This document shows positions 50,558-62,327 of a stretch of 64,000 bases of DNA, piece after piece. The stretch covers positions 437,161 through 501,160 of the forward strand of contig JH720317.1 of assembly GCA_000231825.2 (NCBI GenBank), read 5' to 3'. Below the pieces are notes generated by a model. It saw only the letters and a list, made by a program, of their open reading frames with translations, was not told the DNA's origin and made no database searches. Position 1 is the stretch's first letter. Every line of letters begins with the position of its first letter. The translations under genes and the position numbers were made by a program. Origin of the DNA: Tetrahymena elliotti 4EA (Eukaryota > Ciliophora > Oligohymenophorea > Hymenostomatida > Tetrahymenidae).

Positions 50558-50782
50558 TCATTTTATAATTCTTTTTGTCATTGCAATTTTGATTGCTTCT
50601 ATTGTTGTCTCCTCCTTTGTTGTCTCCATTTAGAATAGTTTAGTTAAATTTTCCCTTATTTCTTTTTCAGTTAATTCTTGTAATATTTTCATTGCTTGTA
50701 TATCCTTTTCTTTTTCTGTCTGTGCTGTGTTTTTCTGAAAAAAGACCCTTTGATATTCAATTTTTCTTCTGAAGTTATTTAA
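50558..50782 (-). pseudogene. Open frame fragment, coiled-coil-like, no start
   Basis: About 73 codons on the minus strand ending in TGA at 50558, reading NNFRRKIEYQRVFFQ, EKEKDIQAMKILQELTEKE and ETTIEAIKIAMTKRIIK. Composition and local GC are coding-like and use few TAA/TAG codons, unlike shadows of other frames. No start codon or splice site is evident upstream, where the transposase remnant on the opposite strand begins. It could be a piece of another mobile element or of a broken host gene. Confidence 0.4.
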
Positions 50783-51025
50783 TGGCGGCCTTGAGCCCAG
50801 ACATTAATATCATAGAAAAAGTATGGTGGTTCATTAAATCTTGTATTAATGATAAAATTACCTCTTAGACAGATAAAAGCTTAATCTTTAATCATGCAGA
50901 AAAAATATTTTAAAATGATTAATGTACAGATTTTATTAAAAATCTACATTTACCAGAAAGAATCAAAATGATCTTATCAGTCCAAGGCAAATAATTTTTA
51001 TTAGCCAAACTAAATTAAACTTATT
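50782..51025 (+). mobile_element. Tc1/mariner-type transposase remnant (C-terminal DDE end)
   Basis: About 75 codons reading MAALSPDINIIEKVWWFIK ... FIKNLHLPERIKMIL. This is the last part of Tc1/mariner transposases, where the family has (W)PALSPDLNPIE..W..(I/L)K. The glutamate after SPDINII corresponds to the third acidic residue of the catalytic triad, and an I..LP.R....I...G-like end follows. Nothing upstream in any frame supplies the DNA-binding domain or the first two acidic residues, so this is a truncated, inactive copy. No terminal inverted repeats were found. In Tetrahymena such elements are common in micronucleus-limited DNA. Confidence 0.7.
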
Positions 51026-52175
51026 AAATGATAGCTGAATGGTAATTATAAACTGTTTATTTTATATGTCTCTTCATTTTTGATAACGATTTAAATATAA
51101 TAAAATTTCAATTTTCCAAAACTAGTTTGGGTTACTAATTTAAAATTCCCAAAATCAATTTTTATATACTCAACAATAAAAAAATTTTGAAGCTAGCAAT
51201 AATTCATCTAAAATAATTATCAAAACGACATTTAAAGGTTTTTTTATTTCACTTCAAAACATTTTAATTCTTTTTTTAAAGTAATTGATTAATAAGACCA
51301 GATAAATATTTATATATTTAAAAATGTCTGCTCTTAAAAATTATAATTTTCAAACTCTTACTCACTTTTAGTATTAATTTGGTCAAAAAATTAATTTATA
51401 GATGAAAATATCCAAAAATTCATAAAATTTTTCAATTTATCAAAACAGTATTCATAAAAATAATTTAAATTAGTTTTTTTTATTTGTAAATTTGTTTAAA
51501 AACAAAATATTTTTTTGGGTTAATCAACAATCGATAAATTAAATATTTTTTCTGTAATGAAAATATATTTATACCTTTTTAAGATATTTATAAAAAGAAA
51601 ACTAATAACAGATAGCATATTATTTAACAACCTAAAGATAAAAATTGAGAGGATGTTAAAACAATAGAATTTTCAGTTAAATTTATTTGATTTATAAGCT
51701 CTGAACAAATAATAACTAGGTATTTGAATAGTTTTTGAAATTTTAACAAAGATGATAAATAAATTTTCATTTTATACTGCATAATAATTTAATTTTTATA
51801 TTTAACATGCTTTTATTTAACCAATAAATAATATCTAAAATAAATAATTTAAAATGTTTGGTTTTTAATTTTAAGTAGAATATAAAGAAACTTTACTGAA
51901 ATACAAAACGATTGATTGATTGAAGATTTCAGTTATTCTAATTTTAGATCTATCTTACTTGAAAAAAAATAGAAAGAAAGAAATAAATAAATAAAAGGAA
52001 TATAATTTATTGATTTTAGGGTATAGGTAAAAGATAATCAATTTATGTTGAAAAGTAAGTAGTAAATATCAAATAGTTAATAATAATATAACTATATCTA
52101 AATAATTATTTTGCATTTGATTCATAATTTTAAAATATTTCAAAGAAGCAATTATATAGCAAATTCAATTTAGAT
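51026..52175. other. AT-rich spacer
   Basis: About 1.15 kb between the transposase remnant and the next gene. No coding frame recognised. Confidence 0.4.
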
Positions 52176-53348
52176 ATGGCAGCAAAAGCAAGCTTAGTTA
52201 TTACTTTTATAGGGATAATTTACACATAAATTTCTTTAGTTTATTCTCAAAGTGTGAATTGTAACAACCATCCATTTTTGCAGAAATCAGATAAAATCAT
52301 TCAAGATTTACTGAAAAATGATGATCCTTAAAAAATAAATGCTACATCAGTTTATAATGTTGTTTTGTCTTAGTTTAAGAATTAAAAACCTTAAATTGTA
52401 AGTGACTCAGCTGTAGGTGTTTGTTCTGATTATATAGGATAATAATCTTGTTGCTTTTCAGCATTTGTTGGGTGGATAGATAAAGCAGCATTACTTAAAG
52501 TAATACCTCTTTAGCAAGCAAGTAGTGCATATTAAAAATTGGTTGAAAACTATGTAAATGTGCTTAATTCGGAATGCAATTCAAAAGTTCTACCATATAG
52601 TAAAATAGATAGCACTAGTATTTACAATAATAGGAATTTAAATACCTTTTAAAGCATTAGATCAGACCTTTCAGCTATAAAAATATAATTTGCCCAAAAT
52701 ATTACTTCCTACGTGAGAGGAGTATTATGTGGAATGTGTGCTGGAGTTGATGAAGTAAATGACTATTTTACTCAAGATGGCAAATTAAAAATTTAGCAAG
52801 ATAGCTTGAACTAATATGTAGGGAATACAACTTTGGGTATTAAGAAATATTTAGAAAGTTTCTCATAAGATAATATTGCCAAGATAATTGATGAATTTAA
52901 TGATGGTTATATTTCTAAAACTAAAGATAATGGCTCCGGTGTTACTTGTGCTCAAAAAATTAAAGATAAGTTGATTTAATAATTTGCAAATCTAGGAATA
53001 AAAGATAAGGATTCACAAGGAAATTCTATTTGTCCAGGAACTATAGCCTATGGAGACAATTCAGCATGTGAAAATATTTTGTAAGGTGATTCTTCCCTCA
53101 ATCCTAAATCAACAAGAAGATTTCTCTTTGAAGAAATTAACCAAATGAAAAGATTACTTTAAGTTACTCCAGATGCTGTAGGTGACTCAAAAACAGGTGT
53201 TAATATAGTAACAAATAGCACTACAACTGATGGCGTGATAGATGAATTTGGAGAAAATATTCAGCCAGATTTCAATAAAATTAATTTAAATTCTAGCAAT
53301 TATTTAGTATTTATTTTACTATTACCATTACTTCAATTATTGATTTGA
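52176..53348 (+). CDS. Secreted, probably GPI-anchored protein of unknown family
   Basis: A single-exon 390-residue frame ending at TGA. The N-terminus (MAAKASLVITFIGIIYTQISLVYS) is a signal peptide. The C-terminus ends LNSSNYLVFILLLPLLQLLI with no residues after the hydrophobic stretch, a GPI-addition-type tail with Asn/Ser as candidate omega sites. The body has about a dozen cysteines (CSDYIGQQSCC, RGVLCGMC, SACENI) and mixed helical sequence. It does not share the CxxC repeat of the protein at 8549-12391. No enzymatic motif recognised. Likely a surface or food-vacuole-facing protein. Confidence 0.82.
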
Positions 53349-54460
53349 TTATGCAAAAACAATCTCATTCATAATTGAAAGCTAACTCCTTTAAAGAAGT
53401 TAATAGTATTATTTATTTATTAATTTATTTGTTATGTATAAAAAACGATAAAAAAGATTAAATTATTTATTTTTTAGACATACTTTAAACCTTCTAAAAT
53501 CCAAAAAGAATTATAAAATTGAAGAATATTTTTAAATATTTTTCTGCTTAATCAAGCACAAAATATAAAATTTTCTTAGAAAATTAGATTGCTTCTTATG
53601 GAATAATTAAGGTATTTTTAGCTAAAATATTAGGAACATTTCAAGCTATTCATTTAATTTCATAATAATTCATAATTAAGACTTTCTAAGAAGAAGGAAG
53701 GAAGTAAATAATTTATTTATTTAGCTTTTTTAGAAACTGAAGGAACAATTTTAAATTAAAATTAATAATAGATTTACAAATTTTAAATAATTCTATATTA
53801 TTGATTAGGTTTTTAGTTTCTTATGATGTTTAAATTTTCTTATTATGTATATGAATTAATTTGAATTTTTTTAATTGTGAGTATCTTCTTTATAATTTTA
53901 ACAGCAAAGTATAATAATAATTAAGAGATTTAAAAAATTGATGCTTATTTTTTACTTCTAAAAATTAATGAAGATTCTTTTATTTTTGTTTTAGGTATAA
54001 ATATTTCTTAAATTAGATTAAATAATGTATGTTAAATTTATAGGATTTAAAATAACTTCTAAATTTATAAACGAGTTGTTTATCAAGGTGCTAAAATTTT
54101 TTACCACAAAATGAAAATTTAAATAATTGAAAGGGTTTTCTTTTTGGTGACGTGACTAACTAAAAAAAATAGAGAAAAATATTTAAATTATTATTTTGTC
54201 TGTTTATGGTAAAAGTGGATTGTTTTTTTAGAAATAAGGATTGCAACAATCAATAAAAAAAGAAAAGATAATAAAGAGTCTTCTAAGATTAGATTAATTA
54301 GAATAATTATTGTATTTTTTAGCTATAAACAAAAAAGGATAGATATTATTTAAAGAAACAAATAGTTTAATTAATAAGAATATTAGATAAGCTGAGACAG
54401 ACAGACATTTACTTGTTTTGAAATTGCTGATAGATAATTAATTCTAAATATATTATTGAC
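53349..54460. other. AT-rich spacer
   Basis: About 1.1 kb upstream of the NEK-like kinase cluster. No coding frame found. Confidence 0.4.
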
Positions 54461-57400
54461 ATGAATTATCAAAACTGCGAAATATAAGAAATTAAAAGAT
54501 TTATTGCTAGAGCATATAAGTATTTGAAAAAGATAGGAGAGGGACATCATGGGAGAGTTCATTTAATATAAAAGTTAGATGATGATACAAAATGGGTGAT
54601 TAAAGCTATACCTGTTTACAATATAAAACCTAACATGATTGAGATATATAAAAAAGAATATGAATTATTAGGCAGACTTGTTCACAAAAATATTGTCAAA
54701 TAAGTTTCTGGTAACCATGTTGGAAATTATATTTTTATTATCCTTGAGTACGTAGATGGTAAACATTATTAATTCTTTATTTTTCAAATACAATATATTT
54801 AAATCAATTATTCTATTTATAATAATAGGTGGAGATTTAGCTTAAAAAATAAAATAATATTAGACAAATAACAAAGAGTTTGAAGAAAACTAAATTTTAG
54901 ATTGGACATTGCAATTATGTTTGGGCTTGCTACAGCTTTACAAAAAGTAGAATTTATAAATAAATGAATTATTGATTTAATTATTTTTATTAAAATCAAT
55001 AAGTAAAATTATTCACAGGGACATCAAACCTTCAAATATATTTTTAACAAGAGATAACGTTATTAAGATTGGTGATTTTGGAGTTTCGAAGGATCTTGAT
55101 AGAACTAATGGAAAGCTAGATTCATTTATAGGTACTCCATATTATATTTCACCAGAAATTATTAATAATTAACCTTATTCCTACTCTACTGATATATGGT
55201 CCATGGGTATTCTTTTATATCAGTTAACCTGCCTTAAGCTTCCTTTTCATAGTAGATATGAACCTGCCATTTATCATTAGGTAATAAATAACCCATATCC
55301 TTAAATATCTTAAAAATATAGCAAAGATTTGAAATGCTTAATCTCTAAAATGCTAATAAAAGATTATTAATAGCGCATCACTTTGTAAAAAATCTTTGAA
55401 GAGCCAATTATTAAAAATCGTCTAAAAGTTTTCTACAATATTACTCATTAAGTAAATAACTAAAATTTTTATTGTATTTTTTTTTATTTTATTCATTTTA
55501 GCAAAGGTTATTACCTAGATTACAACTTCCTCCATTATCTAGAACTGCTTAGAATTAAGTGATTTAAAATAATATTAATTAAATACAAAGTAATAGATAA
55601 TCTGGAAGTAGAGATCGACAAAATTAATAGAGTATTAATAACTAAGGTCAATTCAATTTTTAAAATACTAACAATTAATAAAGACAAAATGGTATTTCAA
55701 AATAGCCCGAATCAAGTTTAGAAAAACATTAAAAATTTTAAAAATATCTTGAGAATATTTCTTAACAATAATAACATATTTAACCTCAAACGACAAGAAA
55801 TGTCAGACCACCTTCAACAACAACTTCATTTGAAACAAATGATACTTCGCATACATTAGTAAGTGAAGCTAGTACTCGTATTATTAGAAAAAATACTAAT
55901 GATAATTTAGATACTTCGCCTGTCAAATAAAATGTAAACAATATGGGTTACTCAATACATATTTATTTATTTTTTATTTATTTATGAAGATTTTAAGAAG
56001 GTTCACCCACAATATAATTTAACCTCAACAATTGATTAACAATTAATCTCAAAAATTGATAAAAAATTAACCTTAATAAGCAAATATTATGAAAACCGTC
56101 TTTACTTAACCTAATGTAACACTTTTTTTGTTTTAAAATTATTTGTTTACACCTATATAGGTTATCATTTCAAAATCTTCAACTCCTTCAATATTTTTAT
56201 AATGGAAACCATAAAAAGGAATAAGAAAAATAACATGAACATATCTTGAGCTAAGCTATTCCTAGACTCGATTCTAAAAATAAAAAATAAATATAAAAAG
56301 ATTAGCAGGAAAAGAAAAACTAAAATTTCTATTTTCCACAAAAAGCTAATGTCGTTATTAAGACTGAAGAAGATTAAAAAAGAATAAAAATGGAGAGCAA
56401 TGAACAAAAAATTATTTAGAAAGTAATTTAAATTATAAAATACCAATTATCTATTCGTCCAAAAATATATTTTAATAAATGAATAAATGTAGAATAAATA
56501 GCATGAAGATACCTTGAGTTTAGATACACCTGGATTTCATCGATAACCTAGAGGATAAGCATTAAAAGATTTAATAGAAAAATAAAAATAAATATAACAC
56601 TCTCAGAAAAAAGCAGAGGAAATTCTTTAAAAGAGAGGTGATCAAAATGCTAAGGAGAGTATTCAATAAAAAGATGGTTAGAAAGTAATTTTATTTATAA
56701 ATTTAAATTATTTATTGATTGATAAAAATATATATTTTAAAGGCCACAAATAATATGAAAGAAATCAAATAAACGTAAAATAAATCGCATGAAGATATGT
56801 TAAGTTTAGACACACCTGGATTTCGTTCATATTCGAAAGGGAAAACATAAAAAGATTTAATAGAAAAATAAAATTAAATAAAACACCTTCCAAAAAAAGC
56901 AGAGGAAATACATTATTAAAATGAAGATACTTAAAAAACAGATAGTTTTGGATCAAAAAGTGCTTAGAAAGTAATTTTAATTTATAAATTTTTTTATTGT
57001 TCATTCAAATATATTTTGAACACATCGAATTGTAATAATGAATCAAAATAAATGTAGAAATAACATGAAGATACCTTGAGTCTAGATACACCTGGATTTG
57101 ATTCATAAACTAAACAAGTGTTTAAAGATTTATAAGAAAAATAAAATAAAATTGAACATTTCCCAAAAAAAGCAGAGGAAATTGTTGACAGAAATAAAAC
57201 AGAAGATAAATAAAAATAAACTTAAACTGATTAAAAAACTATCAAATAATTGTAATTTGATCATAATATTGATACTATGAATTTAGGAACACCTGGTTTT
57301 GATGAACAAAAAGAAAAAAATTATATTAATAATGGCTTCTAACAATAACAGAATAACTTGTAAAATACATTAAAACTAGAATAACTAAAAGATATGAACA

Positions 57401-58921
57401 AAGAAAAAAATGAAATTCAAAAAGATTAAAATAATAAAAATAAATTCAATTAAAATGACCCTTTATTAGAAGATATTAAATGTCTAGGTACTCCTGGATG
57501 TGATTCACCAATTAAAAGAAATATCAGTAAAGAAGTAATCCAAAATCAAAATGATTTGTAAACAACAGTCAATAATTTAGAGTTAGAAAGAAAAATCAAG
57601 TAGAATTAATAGGCTTAAAATAATAATAAACAGCAGGATTAAGAGTATCCGTCAGTAACTATTGACAATTATTAGTATAAAAAAATATAAGCAAAGACAA
57701 TATCAAAATCTAAATATTAATAATAATCTATTTAAAAATAAAATATTAATTAATAATAACAACAACAATAAAAATTTTAATCATAATAAAATTATTAATT
57801 ACCAGAAACACCAATCAAAAAACTTAACTTTGAATAATTTAATAATGATGACAAATAACAATAAACTAACAAAGATAACAATAAATTTTACTAAGAAACA
57901 AACCATGACCATGACATTAGTGAAGCTAATAACAATAATTATTAGTAAACAAATAATAAATCTTAATTTCTAATTGATTTTAAAACTTTCATTTTGTAAA
58001 TAAATTAGAAATGCAGAATTGGAGAATATGAACGATCTTAACGAATAAAAGAATCAGAGTAAGTTTAGTTAGTTCTCATAATTTTTATTTTTAACATTTT
58101 ACAAAAATATTTAGAGTCAGACTAAAAATAAGTTAACTTACATGATAATTTGAAAAGGATTAAAGTAATTTTTTTTCATACAAAACCCTACAAAACTAAT
58201 TAATGTTCATTTTTTAATAAAGGGCTAATAAATTATGTGCAAATTAAATTAAGATTTAATAGAGAATGGAAATTAACTTAATTCTACTAAGTCCTTGAAT
58301 AACCTCAAAAGACCACAAAGATAGTTTGGTAAATACCAAATTTAAAAAAAGTTAGAAGAAAATGCATTAAACACTGAAAAAGATAATTAACAATAATAAA
58401 CTAATAGTAGCCAAAAATAATTCAACTTTTTTAGGCAATCTAAAAAGAATATTTAACCTATAGTGGAGGAAGTTGAACATAAGGTTGAATTTTAAGAAGG
58501 ATATTCACTTAATGATTCCCTTAATTCAAGAGATGATGAATACACCTCGACTATAAAATCTTTGGTAAATATATTATCTTTAATTATTTTAAAATAAATA
58601 ATTTTTTTTTCAACTGAAATTTAGATTAGAGGTGAAAATACTGTATTCAATTAGATCTAGAATAATATTTTCAATAATGATGATGAAGAGCAAGAAGAAG
58701 AAAAAGATTAGCTTGATTAATAATTAAATGAAGAAATTTATTTAGGTTATTAAAATGATTAATTCAAAGATAATTAAGAGGAATAACAACAGCAATAAAA
58801 TGAATATAATTTTTAATTGAAAAAAAATTTCAGTATTTTGTAAATTCATAAATAAGCCTAAAATCTTGAAGTAAATTAAAGAAATGATATTTGTGATGAT
58901 AATTTATACTATAATTTTTGA
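54461..58921 (+). CDS. NEK-like (NIMA-related) protein kinase with long repeat-bearing tail (cluster member 1)
   Basis: Eleven exons, 1231 residues: 54461-54758, 54829-54946, 55004-55451, 55502-55946, 55990-56115, 56226-56422, 56493-56684, 56743-56970, 57058-58062, 58223-58564 and 58625-58921, all in phase. The kinase domain (about 20-290) has the glycine loop GEGHHGRV (26-33), Lys48, HRDIKPSN (Asp145), DFG (163-165) and GTPYYISPE (182-190), so it should be active. GGDL at the hinge, ILDWTLQLC and the YYISPE segment fit the NEK family, which is greatly expanded in Tetrahymena and tied to cilia. The Gln/Asn-rich tail carries four exon-encoded repeats and five L(D/G)TPG(F/C)-like motifs. Exons 5-6 and the exon 9 donor (58062/58063) are the least certain; a canonical GTAAGT at 58059 does not keep frame. 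Confidence 0.85.
56226..57200. repeat. Tandem exon-intron repeat in the kinase tail, 4 copies, about 268-286 bp period
   Basis: The motif catgaagata or its variant begins at 56234, 56502, 56788 and 57064. Each unit holds an exon encoding [11 protein letters not shown] ... KDL.EKQ ... KKAEEI and ends, in copies 1-3, with a GTAATTT-type donor and a similar intron. Copies 1, 2 and 4 use an acceptor directly before the repeat (aag or tgtag). In copy 3 that site is mutated (cgtaa) and splicing must use an acceptor about 40 bp upstream. Copy 1 is the most diverged and lacks the TPGF motif. Confidence 0.8.
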
Positions 58922-59461
58922 AACTTTTGATACTAAACTAAACCCTTACAATAAATGGAAAAGATAGATTAACTTTAATTAAGTTTTCTAATAAATTATT
59001 ATTCAAATAAATTAATTAATAAAAAAGACAAACATAGACAATTAAAAAATATAGATATAATTAGTTTGATAAATAACCTGATTTATGCAATTTTTCATAT
59101 TTATTCAAGTATAATTTGATGTGTATCTATCTAGAAATTATATAAAATATATTTATTCTAATATAAATCTCATAAAATTAATAAATAATTAATGATATTT
59201 TTTAATTTTAATTTTAATTTGTTTAAAATCTATGATATTATTTTAAATTTAAAAAAAATAAAAACAATAGGTATGTATATTAAAAGTTAAGTTTGTATTT
59301 TAGTAAGTCATTAATTTGTATACAATTTGGTAAAATATAATATTTTAAATAGAATATTTAAATTAGCTTGTCTACTCTTGCTTTTCTTTTGTACTAAATT
59401 GCATATTTAAAATAGTTCAAAAATGAGAAAGTTTTTTCTTTTTTTTAAAATAGAAGAAAAT
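58922..59461. other. AT-rich spacer
   Basis: About 540 bp with no coding frame, between the first kinase and a small gene. Confidence 0.4.
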
Positions 59462-59683
59462 ATGAATTTGTTTGGATCGATGAATGATATGAAATAGACA
59501 TTCAAATCCATCAATTCAAACAATATATTGAGGAAATCTTAAGTCATCAATTCTGATGTTACTTCCCAAAATATTCTATTTAGTGATTTAAAAAGAGTAA
59601 TAATTTATAGAATTCTTTGTTCTTTTCCACAGTGTTTTTAGTAACATTAGAGAAAAATGAACTAAAGAAATGTTGTGAATTGA
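59462..59683 (+). CDS. Small protein of unknown function, two exons
   Basis: Exons 59462-59596 and 59642-59683 join in phase to give 58 residues, MNLFGSMNDMKQTFKSINS ... LKRQHQRKMNQRNVVN, ending at TGA. The intron is 45 nt with GTAATA and TTTAG ends. Basic, Asn-rich, no signal peptide or helix. It lies between two tandem kinase genes in the same orientation. It could be a relic of a kinase-tail exon rather than a gene of its own, because its composition resembles those tails. Confidence 0.45.
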
Positions 59684-59857
59684 TTTTCTTCAAAAGATAT
59701 TAGTATTTTTAGTGAAAACAGATTATTGTTTGTAAAAATTTTTTGTTTTTTTGTGAAAAGAATATTAATACAAAAGCTGATTAATATTTTGATAAATAGT
59801 AGAAAGAAAGAAATAAGAAAGAATAGATAAGTTAATCACAAATATTTGTTAAAGAGG

Positions 59858-60399
59858 ATGATTGATTCAAATTCAAGTGATAGCGAGAACGAAATAGAAA
59901 TATAATAGTTGTTGGAAAAGAGGTTTCAATATCAATATAGGTTTAAGGGCGAGATTGGAAAAGGAGGTTAAGGAAAAATTTATTTGATGGAGCATATTTA
60001 AGATGAAACATAATGGGCAATTAAATATGCATCTTTAAGGGGAATGAATTCTAACGAAAGAAGATATTATAAAGAGGAGCTCAATAATCTATCAAAGCTA
60101 AATCATCCAAACATAATATAATTTAAAGGAGGAAGTTATGATAGAAAAAATTAAATTATTTTCATCATTATGGAATACGCTGAAGGTAAAATTTTAAATA
60201 TTTAGAACAGATAGAATAGAGATATTATTGATTAAAACAAGTACATGATAATTCTTTAAAGCTATATTTCTATTAAAATAGGTGGAGATCTGAGTGAAAG
60301 GGTTGAATAATAAAGATAGAAAAGATAGTATTTTAGTGAAAAGTAAATCTTAGATTGGTTTATACAAATATGCATTGGCTTAAAATACTGCCATTAAAA
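59858..60399 (+). pseudogene. NEK-like kinase N-lobe, C-lobe missing (cluster member 2)
   Basis: Two exons (59858-60185 and 60282-60399) encode the kinase N-lobe: glycine loop GKGGQGKI (34-41), Lys56 in WAIKYAS, a C-helix segment (RRYYKEEL), hinge MEYAEGGDL and ILDWFIQICIGLKYCHQK. The second exon is 118 nt, the same length as the second exon of both neighbouring kinases, and both intron positions are identical. The third exon, which should carry the HRD, DFG and APE elements, is absent; unrelated sequence follows the donor. The product could not be an active kinase. It is probably a broken paralogue, though a short N-lobe protein cannot be excluded. Confidence 0.75.
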
Positions 60400-60414
60400 G
60401 TAGGACAAATTAAT

Positions 60415-60654
60415 TCAAATTAACATAGTTTCTCCTTTATCAAGACCCTACTTTTTAAAAACTTTGGGTATTACATTAAAAATAAAAAACAAAAAAAATT
60501 GATAGTCCTCTTATTTCATTTGATCACTCTTACTATTTATTTAAAGATAAAAACAAGTGCGTGCCTTTCTAACTTAACTCCAAAATTTATCATTTTTATG
60601 GTGGTTTTATATAGATTTTTTGCTAAATTACAATAATAAACAGTCGACAACCAT
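60415..60654 (-). other. 79-codon open frame inside the kinase gap
   Basis: A minus-strand frame from ATG at 60654 to TGA at 60415 (MVVDCLLLQFSKKSIQNHH ... FKKQGLDKGETMLI) lies exactly where the missing kinase exon should be. Local base composition is less AT-rich than nearby spacers. It may mark inserted DNA. No homology recognised and only weak support as a gene. Confidence 0.25.
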
Positions 60655-60855
60655 TTTTTCTCAAAACCACTATCTTTTGGTTATGTAGCAAAAAATAATT
60701 TCTTTTAAAACCAAAAATAAATATCAGATAACAAAGAAGAAAAATAAAGCAAAGAATAAAAAATACTTAATGTATAAAATGAACAATCTAAAAAGTGGAG
60801 TTAATAATTATAAAATTAAAAGTAAAATCAAGAGCCTTTACAAAACCATTTCAAA

Positions 60856-61253
60856 ATGCAACAAAATATGGGATATTCTTATGATGTAAATAATGATAGA
60901 AAATAAAAAAATAAAGAAGAGTAAGAAGAAAATAATGATTCAGTTGATATTGAATACAATCCATATGATAACCCATATATCTCTGAATTGAAGTCTTAAG
61001 TAAACTTTTTATTTTATATGTTGATATTAAGCTTTTTTTAATTTAGATTAGAGATAATCCTGCATGTATCAAATAGAATTCAGATTCTGATGAAAATTAA
61101 TAATAGGATGATTATTGATTTGAAGATAATGATCAACAATATTTTTAGGATGAAAGTTCAGACAATTAATTCTATGAGGTAGATTAGAAGGAGGAACAAG
61201 GAAAATTAAAATAAGAAAAAGAGTTTGTAAAAAATAAATTCTCAAACCTTTGA
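60856..61253 (+). pseudogene. Acidic tail exons, interrupted by an in-frame TGA
   Basis: The exon 60856-60999 reads MQQNMGYSYDVNNDRKQKN ... SVDIEYNPYDNPYISELK. After a GT..AG intron of about 50 nt (to about 61046) comes a second exon with IRDNPACIKQNSDSDENQQQ. It meets TGA at 61116-61118, but the same frame continues with equally coding-like acidic sequence (FEDNDQQYFQDESSDNQFY ... KNKFSNL) to a second TGA at 61251-61253. Composition resembles the acidic Gln-rich tail end of kinase member 1. Most likely the tail of the broken kinase just upstream. Confidence 0.5.
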
Positions 61254-62327
61254 ATTATTTAGAAAGACAACTTACTTATTATTTTTAGTAAACAAAATAA
61301 TATTTCTTAGAGCTACTTATTCACCATGAAAAATATTTATCAATTTCTTATTATTTAATGCTGAAAAGTAAAATTATTTATTTTCAAATTTAATATTATC
61401 CCTCTATATTTTTAACTAATTTTTTTTTTTCACTTATTAAATAAATGCATTTAATTTGGCTGGAACTTTTTTCATTTAAATTATTTTTAAAATTAACTAA
61501 ACTAGTCTTATTAAAAAAATGAGATTCCAGACAGCCAAAAAATACCTTCAAAGCTTGAATTAAAAAGGATATTTTAATAAGGACTTCTGAAATTTTCTTG
61601 TATACTTAAAAATTAAATGTAATCAACTAAAAATCTTAATGAATATAAAACTTTGATACAATTTCTGTAAAATCTATCTATAAATAAAATTTACAAGCTT
61701 TATTCATAAATTTACTAAAAAAAGTTAATTTTTTCTTTCTAATTTTCCAATCTAAATTCAAAAAACAAAAAATAAATTGCTTCAGCTTATTTCACCTTAT
61801 TTAATTTTAAATTTATGTATAGACTTCCTTTTTGCAAATTAAAAGGTATTTCACCTTAACTAGAAATAGTGAAATATGTTGTTGTCTTTTTTATCTTTAA
61901 TCAATTAATAATAAGATTATCACCTTATTTTTCATTTCAAAGAGAAAAGAATTATTGATATTGCTTGAAATGCTTCAAAAAATACATATTAAGAAAAAGA
62001 ATAAATAAATCAATCATGTTTTGATTGATTAATTAGAATTAAAATGTTCAATTCTAACAAATATGGTATTTTAAAAAATAGAGAAAAAAATGAAGTTTTA
62101 ACATGAAGTGATACTATTCTTTAATATTCATTCATGTATTATGTTTAAAGAAGTAATTCATTTTGTTTATTATGTGGAAAGTATTTAAATTTTGATTTTA
62201 GGTAAGCAAAATCCTAATAATTAATTAGAAAAGCAAAAGAAACAAAATAAATAACAAAAGCAAAAACAAAACATATTAATAAAGTATTTGTTTATTTCAA
62301 AATACAAGTATAGAGATAGATAGATAG
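61254..62327. other. AT-rich spacer
   Basis: About 1.07 kb without a coding frame. It ends in a short GATA microsatellite (62314-62330) that runs into the start codon of the next kinase. Confidence 0.4.

Noticed and set aside
56160..56446. A hydrophobic minus-strand frame of 93 codons within the kinase tail
   Set aside because: It is the reverse of A/T-rich Lys/Gln coding sequence, which always gives Phe/Leu-rich shadows; the plus strand carries phase-consistent exons.
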